A stretch of 64,000 nucleotides of DNA, from the NCBI GenBank assembly GCA_007280915.1, contig QYQL01000017.1, positions 21,402 to 85,401 of the forward strand, read 5' to 3'. Below are positions 1 through 8,350 of the stretch, piece after piece. Positions within the stretch are counted from its first letter, which is position 1. Each line of letters starts with the position of its first letter. Below the pieces are notes generated by a model. That model was not told the DNA's origin. It saw nothing but the letters and a program-made list of their open reading frames with translations, and searched no databases. The position numbers and the translations under genes were made by a program. The DNA comes from Verrucomicrobiaceae bacterium (GTDB lineage Bacteria; Verrucomicrobiota; Verrucomicrobiia; Chthoniobacterales; Terrimicrobiaceae).

Positions 1-424
1 CGATGACGTGGCCGGCGAGGGTTCCGTTGTTTGAAAAAATGACATGGTCGCCAACCGTGCAATCGTGCGCGACGTGCGAGTAGGCGAGGAAATTCCCGTG
101 GTTGCCGATCTTCGTCAGCGTGCCGGGAAGCGTCCCCCGGTTCACGGTGCAGAATTCGCGGAAGGAATTGTTGCTGCCGATCTCGAGTCGGGTCGGCTCG
201 CCGGAATATTTCAAATCCTGCGAACGCTGGCCGATCGAACAATACGGGTAGAACACGTTGCCGCCGCCGATTTTGGAAGGCCCGGCGATCGTGACATGCC
301 CGAGCAGTTGGCAGTTCGCGCCGATCTCGACGTCCTTGCCGACATGGCAGAACGGCCCGATTTCGGTCCCCTCGCCGATCACCGCGCCGGGATCGACGAC
401 CGCGCTGGGATGGATGCCTGTCAT
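1..424 (-). CDS. lpxA: UDP-N-acetylglucosamine acyltransferase LpxA (partial, C-terminus outside window)
   Basis: This is the N-terminal 141 residues of LpxA, which transfers an R-3-hydroxyacyl chain from ACP to the 3-OH of UDP-GlcNAc, the first step of lipid A synthesis in the cytoplasm. Translation gives left-handed beta-helix hexapeptide repeats from residue 4 onward, the family motif FREFCTVNRGT, and the segment SHVAHDC, which holds the catalytic His of the family. The ATG at 424 overlaps the stop of lpxC-fabZ (ATGA), so the two are translationally coupled. The frame stays open to base 1, and the missing C-terminus is simply cut by the window edge. Confidence 0.95.
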   Translation of the reverse strand, partial: MTGIHPSAVVDPGAVIGEGTEIGPFCHVGKDVEIGANCQLLGHVTIAGPSKIGGGNVFYPYCSIGQRSQDLKYSGEPTRLEIGSNNSFREFCTVNRGTLPGTLTKIGNHGNFLAYSHVAHDCTVGDHVIFSNNGTLAGHVI

Positions 425-1722
425 TTGTCAACCAGCCCGAACAGGAGCAACCCCTCGGAAACCACCTCGCCGTTGACAAGACACCGGCAGGCCGCCTTGC
501 CAAGGCGCTTCTTTGCGCTTGTGAGTTCGCACTCGATGAAGAGCGTGTCGCCGGGCATCACCGGCTTGCGAAATTTCACCTCGTCCGCACTCATGAAGTA
601 GCCGATTTTTCCGGCGTTCTCGGTCTTCAGCATCATCACAATGCTCGCGACCTGCGCCATCGCCTCGAGCTGCAGCACTCCCGGCATGACCGGATGACCC
701 GGAAAATGGCCCTGGAAAAACGGCTCATTGATCGAGACCGCCTTGACTCCAACCGCCCGTTTGTCGTCCTGCAGTTCGATGATCCGGTCCACCATGAGGA
801 ACGGGAACCGGTGCGGGAGCACGCGCATGACCTCGTTGATGTCCATGGCACCGGACCCGGCGGTGACGGGGCGAGGGGCAGAGGCGACGACCTCGGCATG
901 GCGGGCTGCCAGCTTCTTCGCCGCCTCGGTGTTGATGCCATGCCCCGGCTTGACCGCCACGACATGCGCGCGGAGCCTCCGTCCACAGAGGGCCAGGTCG
1001 CCGATGATATCAAGAATCTTGTGCCGCACAAACTCGTCCGGAAACCTCAGCGGTTCCTTGCTCAGCACGCTGTCCCCGCGGGCGACGATCGCGTTCTCCA
1101 AACTGCCTCCCTTGATGAGCCCCTTGTCCATCAGCGGCTTCACGTCCTCGTAAAAAACAAATGTCCGCGCCGACGCGATCTCCTTTTCGTAGAACTCGGG
1201 AGTGATCTCGGCGGAAAGGAACTGGGTGAAGCGCCCCTGTGGACCGACCTGCGTGCAGGAGATGCGGAACTTCGTGTCCGGAAGGATCATCAGGATCGAT
1301 TCGCCCAGCTCGATCGTCACCGGCTCGGTGACCTCGAGGTAGCTGCGGGCGGCATCCTGGGCAACGATTCCGGCCTTCAAAATCATCTCCGCATACGCGG
1401 AGGCGCTCCCGTCGCCGATCGGCGGCTCGTTCGCGTTCATCTGGATGAGCGCATTGTCCACGCCGAGCCCGCTGAGAGCGGAAAGCACGTGCTCGACCGT
1501 GTGGATTTTCACCATCCCCTGAACAAGCGTGGTGGCGCGCTCGACGGTTTTGACATGTGCGGCGGCGGCATCCACGACAGGCTCGTCGGGAAGATCCACC
1601 CGCTGGAATTTGAACCCGTGCCCGACGGGGGCGGGCAGGATGGTGAGTGTGACGTTCTCCCCCGTGTGAAGGGTGCTTCCGCTCAGGGTCGCGGGTGATG
1701 CTAGTGTGCGTTGTTTATCCAC
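421..1722 (-). CDS. lpxC/fabZ: Bifunctional UDP-3-O-acyl-GlcNAc deacetylase / 3-hydroxyacyl-ACP dehydratase (LpxC-FabZ fusion)
   Basis: This 433-aa protein starts with GTG. Residues 1-280 are LpxC, the committed zinc-dependent deacetylase of lipid A synthesis. Its HTVEHVLSAL motif (E77 catalytic, H78 metal) and RHKILDIIGD motif (H234, D238 metal) are intact. Residues about 294-433 are FabZ, with LPHRFPFLMVDR and GHFPGHPVMPG; H339 and E353 have the 14-residue spacing of the FabZ catalytic His/Glu pair. Natural LpxC-FabZ fusions are known in Bacteroidota and related lineages; here the fusion supports a PVC/FCB-type origin. It lies 3 bp after a cyclic-nucleotide-binding gene and overlaps lpxA by 4 bp, forming an operon. 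Confidence 0.96.
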   Translation of the reverse strand: MDKQRTLASPATLSGSTLHTGENVTLTILPAPVGHGFKFQRVDLPDEPVVDAAAAHVKTVERATTLVQGMVKIHTVEHVLSALSGLGVDNALIQMNANEPPIGDGSASAYAEMILKAGIVAQDAARSYLEVTEPVTIELGESILMILPDTKFRISCTQVGPQGRFTQFLSAEITPEFYEKEIASARTFVFYEDVKPLMDKGLIKGGSLENAIVARGDSVLSKEPLRFPDEFVRHKILDIIGDLALCGRRLRAHVVAVKPGHGINTEAAKKLAARHAEVVASAPRPVTAGSGAMDINEVMRVLPHRFPFLMVDRIIELQDDKRAVGVKAVSINEPFFQGHFPGHPVMPGVLQLEAMAQVASIVMMLKTENAGKIGYFMSADEVKFRKPVMPGDTLFIECELTSAKKRLGKAACRCLVNGEVVSEGLLLFGLVDK

Positions 1723-1725
1723 GTG

Positions 1726-2220
1726 TCAATAAGGTGATCTGCTGTGCAGGACGTCGAGATACTTCTCGTTGCTTGCGCGAAGGCGCCCGACAAGCGCCCG
1801 GCCGATCGCGCCAAGGATTTGAATCGCTGCCGAGGGTTGGAGGCCGCCAAGAACGCCAATCGTCATGCGGGTGATCCGCAGGAGCACGCACCGCTCGATC
1901 GAGGTGACATCTGCCGACCGGGGGCCGTCGTCGACGAGGGAGATCTCCCCGAAAAAATCGCCGCTTTCGATTTTCGAAAACTCGATCTCGCATCCGTCGG
2001 CCTCCACCGTCACCTTCGCACTGCCTTCAAGAAGAACATAGAGACAATGGCCGGGATCGCCCGCGCTCACGATGCGGACCCCGGCTGGAAACTCGAGTAT
2101 GTCGGTCAGCTTAAGGAGGGCCGCCTGTTCCTCCGTGCCCAGGCTGGCAAAGAGTGAGAACTTCTGGAGTCGGGGGTCACCCGCCTGCAGGACCGTTGTT
2201 ATGTGGGATGATTTTTCCAT
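1726..2220 (-). CDS. Stand-alone cyclic-nucleotide-binding domain protein
   Basis: This 164-aa soluble protein consists of one cNMP-binding (Crp/PKA regulatory) domain, roughly residues 20-140. The phosphate-binding cassette FGEISLVDDGPRSADV keeps the Gly-Glu and the Arg that contact the cyclic phosphate and ribose in the family. There is no C-terminal helix-turn-helix, so it is not a complete Crp-type regulator. The ATG at 2220 lies 44 bp inside the 3' end of the upstream ABC ATPase gene, and the stop is 3 bp before lpxC-fabZ. The position suggests a regulatory or membrane-linked partner for the lipid A or lipoprotein genes. That role is inference only. Confidence 0.85.
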   Translation of the reverse strand: MEKSSHITTVLQAGDPRLQKFSLFASLGTEEQAALLKLTDILEFPAGVRIVSAGDPGHCLYVLLEGSAKVTVEADGCEIEFSKIESGDFFGEISLVDDGPRSADVTSIERCVLLRITRMTIGVLGGLQPSAAIQILGAIGRALVGRLRASNEKYLDVLHSRSPY

Positions 2221-2866
2221 CGAGCATTCGAATGCGGGCAGAGGCCATCGCGGCCACTGACTCGCTGTGCGTCACAATAACCAGCACGGCAATTTTTTGG
2301 GAAGCAATCTTTAAGAGTGTTTCGCAGACCCGGGCGGCATTTGCGGAATCGAGGTTTCCGGTCGGCTCGTCAGCGAGGAGAAGGCGGGGGCAGCCGGCAA
2401 GCGCTCGGGCGATCGCGGTGCGCTGCATTTCTCCGCCGCTGAGCTGGTGCGGAAAATGCCCCGAACGCGCGGAAAGACCGACCAGATCCAGCATTTCATC
2501 CACCCGCGGGGCGGCCTTGCGGGCGGACTCGCCCCTCAGAAGCAGCGGAAGCTCGACATTTTCCCGCACCGTCATCGCCGGCAGCAGGTTGAAAAACTGG
2601 AAGACGATCCCGAGGGTGTTTCTCCGATACGAGGTGAGCGCCCTCTCCCCTGCGCTGTGCAGCGGGATACCATCGACGAGGATCTCCCCCGAGGTCGGTC
2701 GGTCGAGTCCGCCGAGAAGATTGAGCAGCGTGCTCTTCCCGCAGCCGCTCGGTCCCGTGACGGTCACGAACCCGCCTGCCGGAATGTCGAGCGAAATGCC
2801 ATCCAGCGCGCGGACGACGCCGCTGCCGGAAGAATACGTTCGCGTGACATTTCGGAGATGGATCAT
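2177..2866 (-). CDS. ABC transporter ATP-binding protein, LolD/MacB type
   Basis: This is a 229-aa nucleotide-binding subunit with all ABC motifs: Walker A GPSGCGKST, the Q-loop in FQFFNLLPAMT, signature LSGGEMQRTAIARAL, and Walker B LLLADEPTGNLDS. The closest family is the LolD/MacB/FtsE group, which works with a MacB-like permease, for example in lipoprotein release from the inner membrane. I chose the ATG at 2866 because the homologous region begins there (IHLRNVTRTY); an in-frame ATG at 2881 is possible. No permease gene is adjacent in this window. The 3' end overlaps the cNMP-binding gene by 44 bp, suggesting coupling with the lipid A operon. Confidence 0.9.
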   Translation of the reverse strand: MIHLRNVTRTYSSGSGVVRALDGISLDIPAGGFVTVTGPSGCGKSTLLNLLGGLDRPTSGEILVDGIPLHSAGERALTSYRRNTLGIVFQFFNLLPAMTVRENVELPLLLRGESARKAAPRVDEMLDLVGLSARSGHFPHQLSGGEMQRTAIARALAGCPRLLLADEPTGNLDSANAARVCETLLKIASQKIAVLVIVTHSESVAAMASARIRMLDGKIIPHNNGPAGG

Positions 2867-3655
2867 ACTGTCGCCCACCATTGCCGCGATGTGACCCCTG
2901 TTCAAGCAGACTTCCAAATCCTCGGGGAAACTCCCGACCTGCTAGCCGTCGCCAAACCGGCCGGCCTCCTCGTGCATCCCACGAAACCGGACGGCCCCCG
3001 CACGCTCTGGGATGCCCTCCGGGAACTGCTCGGCTACGAGTTGCTCACCGGAGGACAGGTTTCGCTCATCAACCGGCTGGACCGGGAAACCAGCGGAACT
3101 GTGCTTGTGGCAAAATCTTCGGATGCCGCCCGGACCGCCGCCATGGCGATGCAGGAGGGAAAAATCCGGAAGTCCTATCTAGCGATCGTCCACGACTGGC
3201 CCCGGCAGGACGAATTCGAGGTCGATGCCCCGATCATCCGGCTCGGCGAGGTTGGAGAAACAACCATCCACCTTCAGCGAGCGGTGCATCCGTCGGGAGC
3301 CGGGGCAAGAACACGGTTCCGCGTCCTCTCAAAAATCGAGCGCCACCAAGGTCGATTCGCACTGCTCGCCGCCGAGCCGGTCACCGGCCGCACTCACCAG
3401 ATCCGCGTCCACATTGCTCATGTCGGCCACCCGGTCGTCGGCGACAAAATCTACGGCCCTTCCCCGGAGTGCTACCTGGAATTCATCCGCACCGGCTGGA
3501 CTCCACTCCTCGCGGAACGCCTGCTCCTCCCGCGCCACGCGCTCCACTCCGCATCCATCTCGCTCGATTGGAAAGGCACCCCGCTCTCCTGGTCCTGCCC
3601 CCTGCCACCGGATATGGCGGATTTCCTGAAAATCGCCGACAATCGCTGTCCCTGA
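2858..3655 (+). CDS. RluA-family RNA pseudouridine synthase
   Basis: This protein of about 265 aa isomerises uridine to pseudouridine in rRNA or tRNA. The motif NRLDRETSGTVLVAK carries the catalytic Asp in the RLD triad of the RluA/RsuA superfamily. The opening LAVAKPAGLLVHP and the later RTHQIRVH are also typical. There is no S4 RNA-binding domain, so it resembles the shorter RluA/TruC-like enzymes. The exact rRNA or tRNA target cannot be read from sequence. The start is uncertain: the ATG at 2858 overlaps the divergent ABC gene by 9 bp, while a GTG at 2891 would avoid the overlap and lose 11 non-conserved residues. Confidence 0.88.
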   Translation: MDHTVAHHCRDVTPVQADFQILGETPDLLAVAKPAGLLVHPTKPDGPRTLWDALRELLGYELLTGGQVSLINRLDRETSGTVLVAKSSDAARTAAMAMQEGKIRKSYLAIVHDWPRQDEFEVDAPIIRLGEVGETTIHLQRAVHPSGAGARTRFRVLSKIERHQGRFALLAAEPVTGRTHQIRVHIAHVGHPVVGDKIYGPSPECYLEFIRTGWTPLLAERLLLPRHALHSASISLDWKGTPLSWSCPLPPDMADFLKIADNRCP

Positions 3656-3760
3656 CCGGCATCCACCCACAGATGTCCCACCGCCAGCAACAGGAATTTC
3701 ATCCGGATCAATGGCTCTTGTCTTTCTCCGAAAAACTTGGAATGATGCTGGTTCCTTCCC

Positions 3761-4303
3761 ATGGCGTCTGATCATTTGGAAAACTGGTATCTGAGAAAGC
3801 ACGATTCCGCAGAAATCTTCGGTCCTGTACGCTTTGAACAAATCCACTCTTGGGCGCTGACGGCGCAGATCAACTCCCAAGACATGGTTTCCATCGACAA
3901 GGAAGTGTGGACAAAAGCGCCGATGATTCCCGACCTCACGATGGACTGGCTCATCGAGGTCTCCGAGAATCTTCTCTACGGGCCGACCACGGCAGAGGCA
4001 TTGATGGAGTTCTGCAGACTGGGAGAAATCACCCGGGACACCCCGATCATCAACTGCAAAACGGCAGAATCCATGTCGCTCGGAAAAGCGGCGTTTTTTA
4101 CCGAGGGTCTGCCGGTGCCCGGACTGGATCCGGCAAAAGGCGGGATCCGCGTCAACCTTCAGAAGCGCATCCGCGAACTGGAATGCTCGCTGCTGGAAAA
4201 ACGCCGCCAACTTGCCATCGCGCAGGAAACTATCGCCAAGCTGGAAGCGAAGGTCCGCGATCTGGATCACAAGCTGGCGGACATCCGCGCAGGCCGGAAA
4301 TAG
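3761..4303 (+). CDS. GYF_2-like domain protein with C-terminal coiled coil
   Basis: This 180-aa soluble protein has no confident function. Residues 8-60 (WYLRKHDSAEIFGPVRFEQI onward, with W-Y at the start and GPV after a short loop) resemble the GYF_2 fold seen in many bacterial membrane or regulatory proteins. A second, weaker copy starts near residue 70 (LLYGPTTAEALMEFC). Residues 128-178 are Lys/Glu/Arg-rich with heptad spacing and look like a coiled coil. GYF domains usually bind proline-rich peptides, so a scaffold role is plausible but unproven. The gene is convergent with the next one, with 3 bp between stops. Confidence 0.7.
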   Translation: MASDHLENWYLRKHDSAEIFGPVRFEQIHSWALTAQINSQDMVSIDKEVWTKAPMIPDLTMDWLIEVSENLLYGPTTAEALMEFCRLGEITRDTPIINCKTAESMSLGKAAFFTEGLPVPGLDPAKGGIRVNLQKRIRELECSLLEKRRQLAIAQETIAKLEAKVRDLDHKLADIRAGRK

Positions 4304-4306
4304 CCG

Positions 4307-4687
4307 CTACTTCGGGCCGGGCAGATAGGACATCGCCGCGATGACCGGGGTGGTGAGCACCGTTGTGGAATCCTTCTCGAAGGTATAAGCGAGCCGTCCG
4401 CCGACAAAAACCCTGTTCGGGGTGTATTCGGAAGAGTCGGCATTCGTTCCCCCGCAAATGATGATCTGGAGGGCGCGGGCCTGCTTGTTGGACGAGGTAA
4501 GTATGGCGTGAAGGTGTTTCCCGACACACACCGCATAGATGACATCTTCGGTGGTCCGGATCTCCAAATTGTCCCTGGCATGCAGTGACTCCACATCGAG
4601 TTTCTCGACACTTTTTCCGCCGGATGCCGGCGAAACAACGGTTCGGGGGGTGTCAATCGCCAACTCGCTGGAATCGTCGGAACTCAT
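4307..4687 (-). CDS. Hypothetical protein
   Basis: I do not recognise this 126-aa protein. The ATG at 4687 was chosen because upstream in-frame residues overlap the 3' end of the helicase gene and look unconserved. The first 30 residues are Ser/Thr/Asp-rich and probably disordered. The rest alternates hydrophobic and polar stretches (EDVIYAVCVGKHLHAILTSS, LQIIICGGTN) as in a small beta-rich domain. There is no signal peptide or membrane segment. It follows the uvrD-like gene on the same strand after a 44-bp gap and may be co-transcribed with it. Confidence 0.6.
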   Translation of the reverse strand: MSSDDSSELAIDTPRTVVSPASGGKSVEKLDVESLHARDNLEIRTTEDVIYAVCVGKHLHAILTSSNKQARALQIIICGGTNADSSEYTPNRVFVGGRLAYTFEKDSTTVLTTPVIAAMSYLPGPK

Positions 4688-4731
4688 GAGCGGAAGTTTG
4701 CTGTCAGATTCTCCGGTTTGGCAACGCCAAA

Positions 4732-6744
4732 TCAAAAGGGGCTTTCTTCTCCCCGACTCGCAGACGGCAAGCCCACATCCCACGTTTCCATGAGATCCTC
4801 CGGAAGTTCGGAGAGAAAACGCGACGGACGCTGGAAGTTGTCGCCGTATCCCGCGTTGAGGCGGAGTTCCGGATAGGTCAGGTAGAGGTCGTCCTTGCAG
4901 CGGGTGATCCCGACATAGAACAGCCGTCGCTCCTCCTCAATGGCCTCAGGACTCTCCAGGCTTCGCGCACTGGGAAACATGCCGTCGGCCAGCCAGATGA
5001 GAAAAACGACCTTCCATTCCAGCCCCTTTGCCTGATGCAGCGTGGAGAGCGTGATTTTTTCGGAGTCCGCCTCGCCGGCAAAGGCATCCGCCGTCTCAAC
5101 TCCGCCAAGGAGGGCGAGTTGCGAAAGAAATTCCGCAGTCGAGTCGAACTGTCCGGCGAATCCCGCCAGCGTCGCGAGATCCTCGCGCCGCGCGTCAAAG
5201 TTCGCGAACTTCGTCTTCATGTAGTCCTCGTAGATGGCAAAGAGCACGCATTCCATCATGGCAGCAGGCGGCAGCGGGCCGGGCGCAGGCACGAGGTCGG
5301 AGACCGTATGGACGAGCTGCGCCCAGGTTTTCGCGGACTTGGCGGGGACTTTGAGCTTCAGGAGACCGGAAAAATCAGCGCCGCCCGCGAGAGCCGCGGA
5401 CGTCTGCGACCAGAGGGTTTCGGAGGTCTTGTTCCCGATGCCGGGCAGAAGGCGGACCATGCGCTTGAAGGCGACTTCGTCGCGCGGATTCGTCGCAAAT
5501 TTCATGAATGCGGCGACGTCCTTGACGTGGGCCTGCTCGAAAAACCGGAGCCCGCTCGTGATCGAAAACGGTATCCCCCGGCGGGTGAATTCCATCTGAA
5601 TTTCCATCGAGTGGTAGTGCGCGCGATAGAGGACCGCCATCTCATGAAGCTCGATCCCCTCATCGCGGAGTTCTAAAACGCGCTGGGCGACAAAGGTGGC
5701 CTGTTGGGAATTCGTTTCGAGGCACACGAGAGCCGGACGGACCGGGTGAGACTTGCGGACAGCAGCAAGATTTTTCGGAAACTGGTTCTCGTTTCCGAGA
5801 ATCGCAGCATTCGCGAGGTTCAGGACCTCGGGAACGCTGCGGTAGTTGGTCTCAATCTTGTAAACTTTCGCGCCTGCATGCCGCTCCGGAAACCGGAGGA
5901 TGTTCTCGCAGTTCGCCCCGCGCCAGGAATAGATGCTCTGCGCGTCATCGCCGACAACCATGATGCTGCCGTGCTTCGCCGCGAGCAGATCGACAAGTTC
6001 AGCCTGGATCCGGTTCGTATCCTGATATTCATCCACGAGCACGTGGCGGAACTGCTGCTGATACCGTTCCGCAACATCCGGGTTGGTCAGAAGGAGCTCC
6101 AGCGTCTTGCAGAGAAGATCGTCGAAATCCATCGTGTTGGTTTCCTTTTTGCGGGCCTCATACAATCCTTGGACCCTTTCAATTTCGACCTCCAGAGGGA
6201 TGAAGTAGCGGTATTTTTCCCCGAGAACTTTGCGGATTGGGGATCCGGTATTGATCGCGTAGCTGAAGATGTCGCCGAGAACCTCTGCCTTGGGAAACCG
6301 GCGTTCTCCGGAAGAAAGCCCCTCCCGGGCGAGCACGCTGGCAATCAGGTCCTCCTGATCCTCGCGGTCCATGATCGTGAACCCCTGCCGGAATCCGATC
6401 CGCTCGGCGTGGGAACGAAGGATCCGGTTTCCGATCGAATGGAACGTGCCACCCCAGACTCCCTCGCCGCCGCCCGGAACCAGGGTCCGCACCCGGTCGA
6501 GCATCTCGTGGGCCGCCTTGTTCGTGAAGGTCAGAAGCAGGATGGAGCGCGAAGGAATTCCTTGTGCAAGGAGCCATGCCACACGGTAGGTCAGGGTGCG
6601 CGTCTTTCCGCTCCCGGCACCGGCAATGACCAGAGCGGGCCCCGGCGGCGAAGTCACAGCATCATGCTGCTCGGCATTCAGCTCCGCCGCAAAATCAATC
6701 GGCGGGACGGTCGGCGAGACATCAAGGGTATAAGCTCTGGCCAC
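4732..6744 (-). CDS. UvrD/PcrA/Rep-family ATP-dependent 3'-5' DNA helicase
   Basis: This 670-aa superfamily 1A helicase has Walker A AGAGSGKTRT (residues 41-50), motif Ia LLTFTNKAAHEM, motif II VDEYQDTN, motif III VVGDDAQSIYSWRGA, motif IV NYRS, and motif V/VI LSTLHQAKGLEW and RRLFYVGITRCKDDL. Such enzymes unwind DNA in excision repair, replication restart or plasmid replication. It is slightly shorter than E. coli UvrD and lacks the long C-terminal tail that binds UvrB or RNA polymerase in some homologues. It starts with GTG, 3 bp downstream of the D,D-carboxypeptidase stop, so the two are probably cotranscribed. Confidence 0.93.
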   Translation of the reverse strand: MARAYTLDVSPTVPPIDFAAELNAEQHDAVTSPPGPALVIAGAGSGKTRTLTYRVAWLLAQGIPSRSILLLTFTNKAAHEMLDRVRTLVPGGGEGVWGGTFHSIGNRILRSHAERIGFRQGFTIMDREDQEDLIASVLAREGLSSGERRFPKAEVLGDIFSYAINTGSPIRKVLGEKYRYFIPLEVEIERVQGLYEARKKETNTMDFDDLLCKTLELLLTNPDVAERYQQQFRHVLVDEYQDTNRIQAELVDLLAAKHGSIMVVGDDAQSIYSWRGANCENILRFPERHAGAKVYKIETNYRSVPEVLNLANAAILGNENQFPKNLAAVRKSHPVRPALVCLETNSQQATFVAQRVLELRDEGIELHEMAVLYRAHYHSMEIQMEFTRRGIPFSITSGLRFFEQAHVKDVAAFMKFATNPRDEVAFKRMVRLLPGIGNKTSETLWSQTSAALAGGADFSGLLKLKVPAKSAKTWAQLVHTVSDLVPAPGPLPPAAMMECVLFAIYEDYMKTKFANFDARREDLATLAGFAGQFDSTAEFLSQLALLGGVETADAFAGEADSEKITLSTLHQAKGLEWKVVFLIWLADGMFPSARSLESPEAIEEERRLFYVGITRCKDDLYLTYPELRLNAGYGDNFQRPSRFLSELPEDLMETWDVGLPSASRGEESPF

Positions 6745-6747
6745 GCG

Positions 6748-7581
6748 TCACTCGGCTCCGGGGATCCGGAATTTTTCCATGGTCTCCGGGGACATTCCCA
6801 GTCCGTAGGCCAGGAGATTCACCGACTCGTTCCAAATCCGGGATTTACTGTCCCCCAGAACGATGGCGATAACATCCTTCCCGTTGTAGGAACCGCTGGA
6901 GATCAGGCAATGCCCGGCCTTTTCGGTATACCCGGTCTTCATGCCGTTGCAGAAGGAATAGTAACGCAGCACGCGGTTGGTATTTTTCCATGTGGTCGTT
7001 TTCCCCGAGTTGTAACGGAATGTGTAGAAGCGGCTCCTGATGATCTCCCGCAGGACAGGGTCGCGGTAGACCGCTCTCGCCACGCGGGCCATGTCCCGCG
7101 CGCTCGAATACTGGCCGTCGGCAGGCAGGCCGTTCGGATTCATAAAATTCGAGGAGTAGCCGCCGAGCGAGCGCATCGTGGAATTCATCCGGCCCGCAAA
7201 ATCGGCGACGCTGCCGGCATTATCGCGGGCGAGGGCGCGGGCGGCGTCGTTGCCGCTGTGGACCAGCAACCCGTGCAGGAGCTGCGACCTGCTGTATTGC
7301 TGTCCGGGCCGGACATCGAGTTTGGTGGGTTCGCAGTTGGTATCCACCTCCTTGATTGTGACCATCTGCGACAGGTCACCCGCATTGGCGACAATGTAGG
7401 CCGTGAGAAGCTTCTGCGTGCTGGCGACCGGCCGCTTCTCATCCTCGTTCTTCTTCAAGATCACCCGCCCGCTGTTGGCGTCGAACAGGATCGCGGAATG
7501 CGCGGTGATAACCGGCGGCTCGACGGCTGTCAGCGTTCCGGCGGCAAAAAAAACAGTCAGGATCAGATGAGGAATTTTCAC
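6748..7581 (-). CDS. D-alanyl-D-alanine carboxypeptidase (peptidase family S11)
   Basis: This 277-aa penicillin-binding protein of the DacA type trims the terminal D-Ala from peptidoglycan stem peptides in the periplasm. The three active-site motifs are present: SxxK as STQK (S54, K57), SxN as SGN (109-111) and KTG (215-217). A signal peptide covers residues 1-20 (KIPHLILTVFFAAGTLTAV). I chose the GTG at 7581 because a signal peptide begins there and everything upstream in this frame is the TPR gene read out of frame. It ends after the catalytic domain, without the C-terminal beta domain and membrane anchor of classical PBP5. It follows the TPR gene by 10 bp. Confidence 0.93.
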   Translation of the reverse strand: MKIPHLILTVFFAAGTLTAVEPPVITAHSAILFDANSGRVILKKNEDEKRPVASTQKLLTAYIVANAGDLSQMVTIKEVDTNCEPTKLDVRPGQQYSRSQLLHGLLVHSGNDAARALARDNAGSVADFAGRMNSTMRSLGGYSSNFMNPNGLPADGQYSSARDMARVARAVYRDPVLREIIRSRFYTFRYNSGKTTTWKNTNRVLRYYSFCNGMKTGYTEKAGHCLISSGSYNGKDVIAIVLGDSKSRIWNESVNLLAYGLGMSPETMEKFRIPGAE

Positions 7582-7591
7582 GGGCGGGACC

Positions 7592-8350
7592 CTACCTGTT
7601 TGCGGGCTCGGATTTAAGCACTTTCTCAATGGCCGTGTCTTTTTCCGCTCCGAGCTCGATCGCGCGGTAGTAGTGCCGCCGGGCCAGTTCGATCGCAGGG
7701 GGCTTCTCCTCCAGATAGAACACGGCGAGATTGTATTGCGCGTCGGCGTAGGTCGGATCGAGTTCGACAGAGCGTCGCAGTTCGGACTGCGCTCCGTCGA
7801 TCCAGCCCTTCCGGCCGATGACGACCCCCAGGTAGTTTCTCGCACGCGGATTCCGGGGATCCTGCAAAACCGCCTGTGCAAGGGCGGCCAGCGCGTCGTC
7901 GAACTTCTCCTGGTCCATATAAATCATTCCCAGGGTCAGCCATGCTGCCGGATTTTCGAGACGGAGGGAAACCGCCTTTTTCAGAAGCTCCTCCGCACGC
8001 AGAGTGTTCCCGGAATAGAATTCAACAAGACCGAGATTCACAAGACCGACGAGACTGTCCGGCACGAGGGAAAGAACTTGCTCAAACGCCTTTCGCGCAC
8101 CGGGGTAGTCTTTGCGCAGGAAGGCGGCGTTGCCTTGGTTCGCAGCCTCGCGCGCCACCTCCGGGACAAATGCACCCTCCTTTTTCCTGTCTTCGGCTTG
8201 AAGGGTCATGGACAGGAGAAAGACCACCGCAACGACCACAAGCAGTGTTGCCAGGAAAAGCGTCTCAGGCTTTCGCGCCTGTGAACCGGCTTCAACACAG
8301 GCGGAACGCCTGGGCTCCCTGCCACGGCCTGTCGTCACTTTTCCGCTCAT
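7592..8350 (-). CDS. Membrane-anchored TPR protein
   Basis: This 252-aa protein has a basic N-terminus (residues 1-28), one hydrophobic helix at about 29-49 (LFLATLLVVVAVVFLL) and then about five tetratricopeptide repeats from residue 65 to the C-terminus. The repeats show the usual W/L-G-Y-A-F-A-P spacing (AAWLTLGMIYMDQEKFDDAL is a clear example). The TPR part should face the periplasm. It probably organises envelope proteins, given its place between proC and a peptidoglycan carboxypeptidase, but no specific partner can be named. The ATG overlaps the proC stop by 4 bp (ATGA), a sign of coupled translation. Confidence 0.85.
   Translation of the reverse strand: MSGKVTTGRGREPRRSACVEAGSQARKPETLFLATLLVVVAVVFLLSMTLQAEDRKKEGAFVPEVAREAANQGNAAFLRKDYPGARKAFEQVLSLVPDSLVGLVNLGLVEFYSGNTLRAEELLKKAVSLRLENPAAWLTLGMIYMDQEKFDDALAALAQAVLQDPRNPRARNYLGVVIGRKGWIDGAQSELRRSVELDPTYADAQYNLAVFYLEEKPPAIELARRHYYRAIELGAEKDTAIEKVLKSEPANR

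Noticed and set aside
5704..7617. Long open frame antisense to the helicase and carboxypeptidase
   Set aside because: It spans two real genes and their junction and shows no family motif.
7582..7881. Upstream extension of the D,D-carboxypeptidase frame
   Set aside because: It overlaps the TPR gene out of frame, and the signal peptide starts at GTG 7581.
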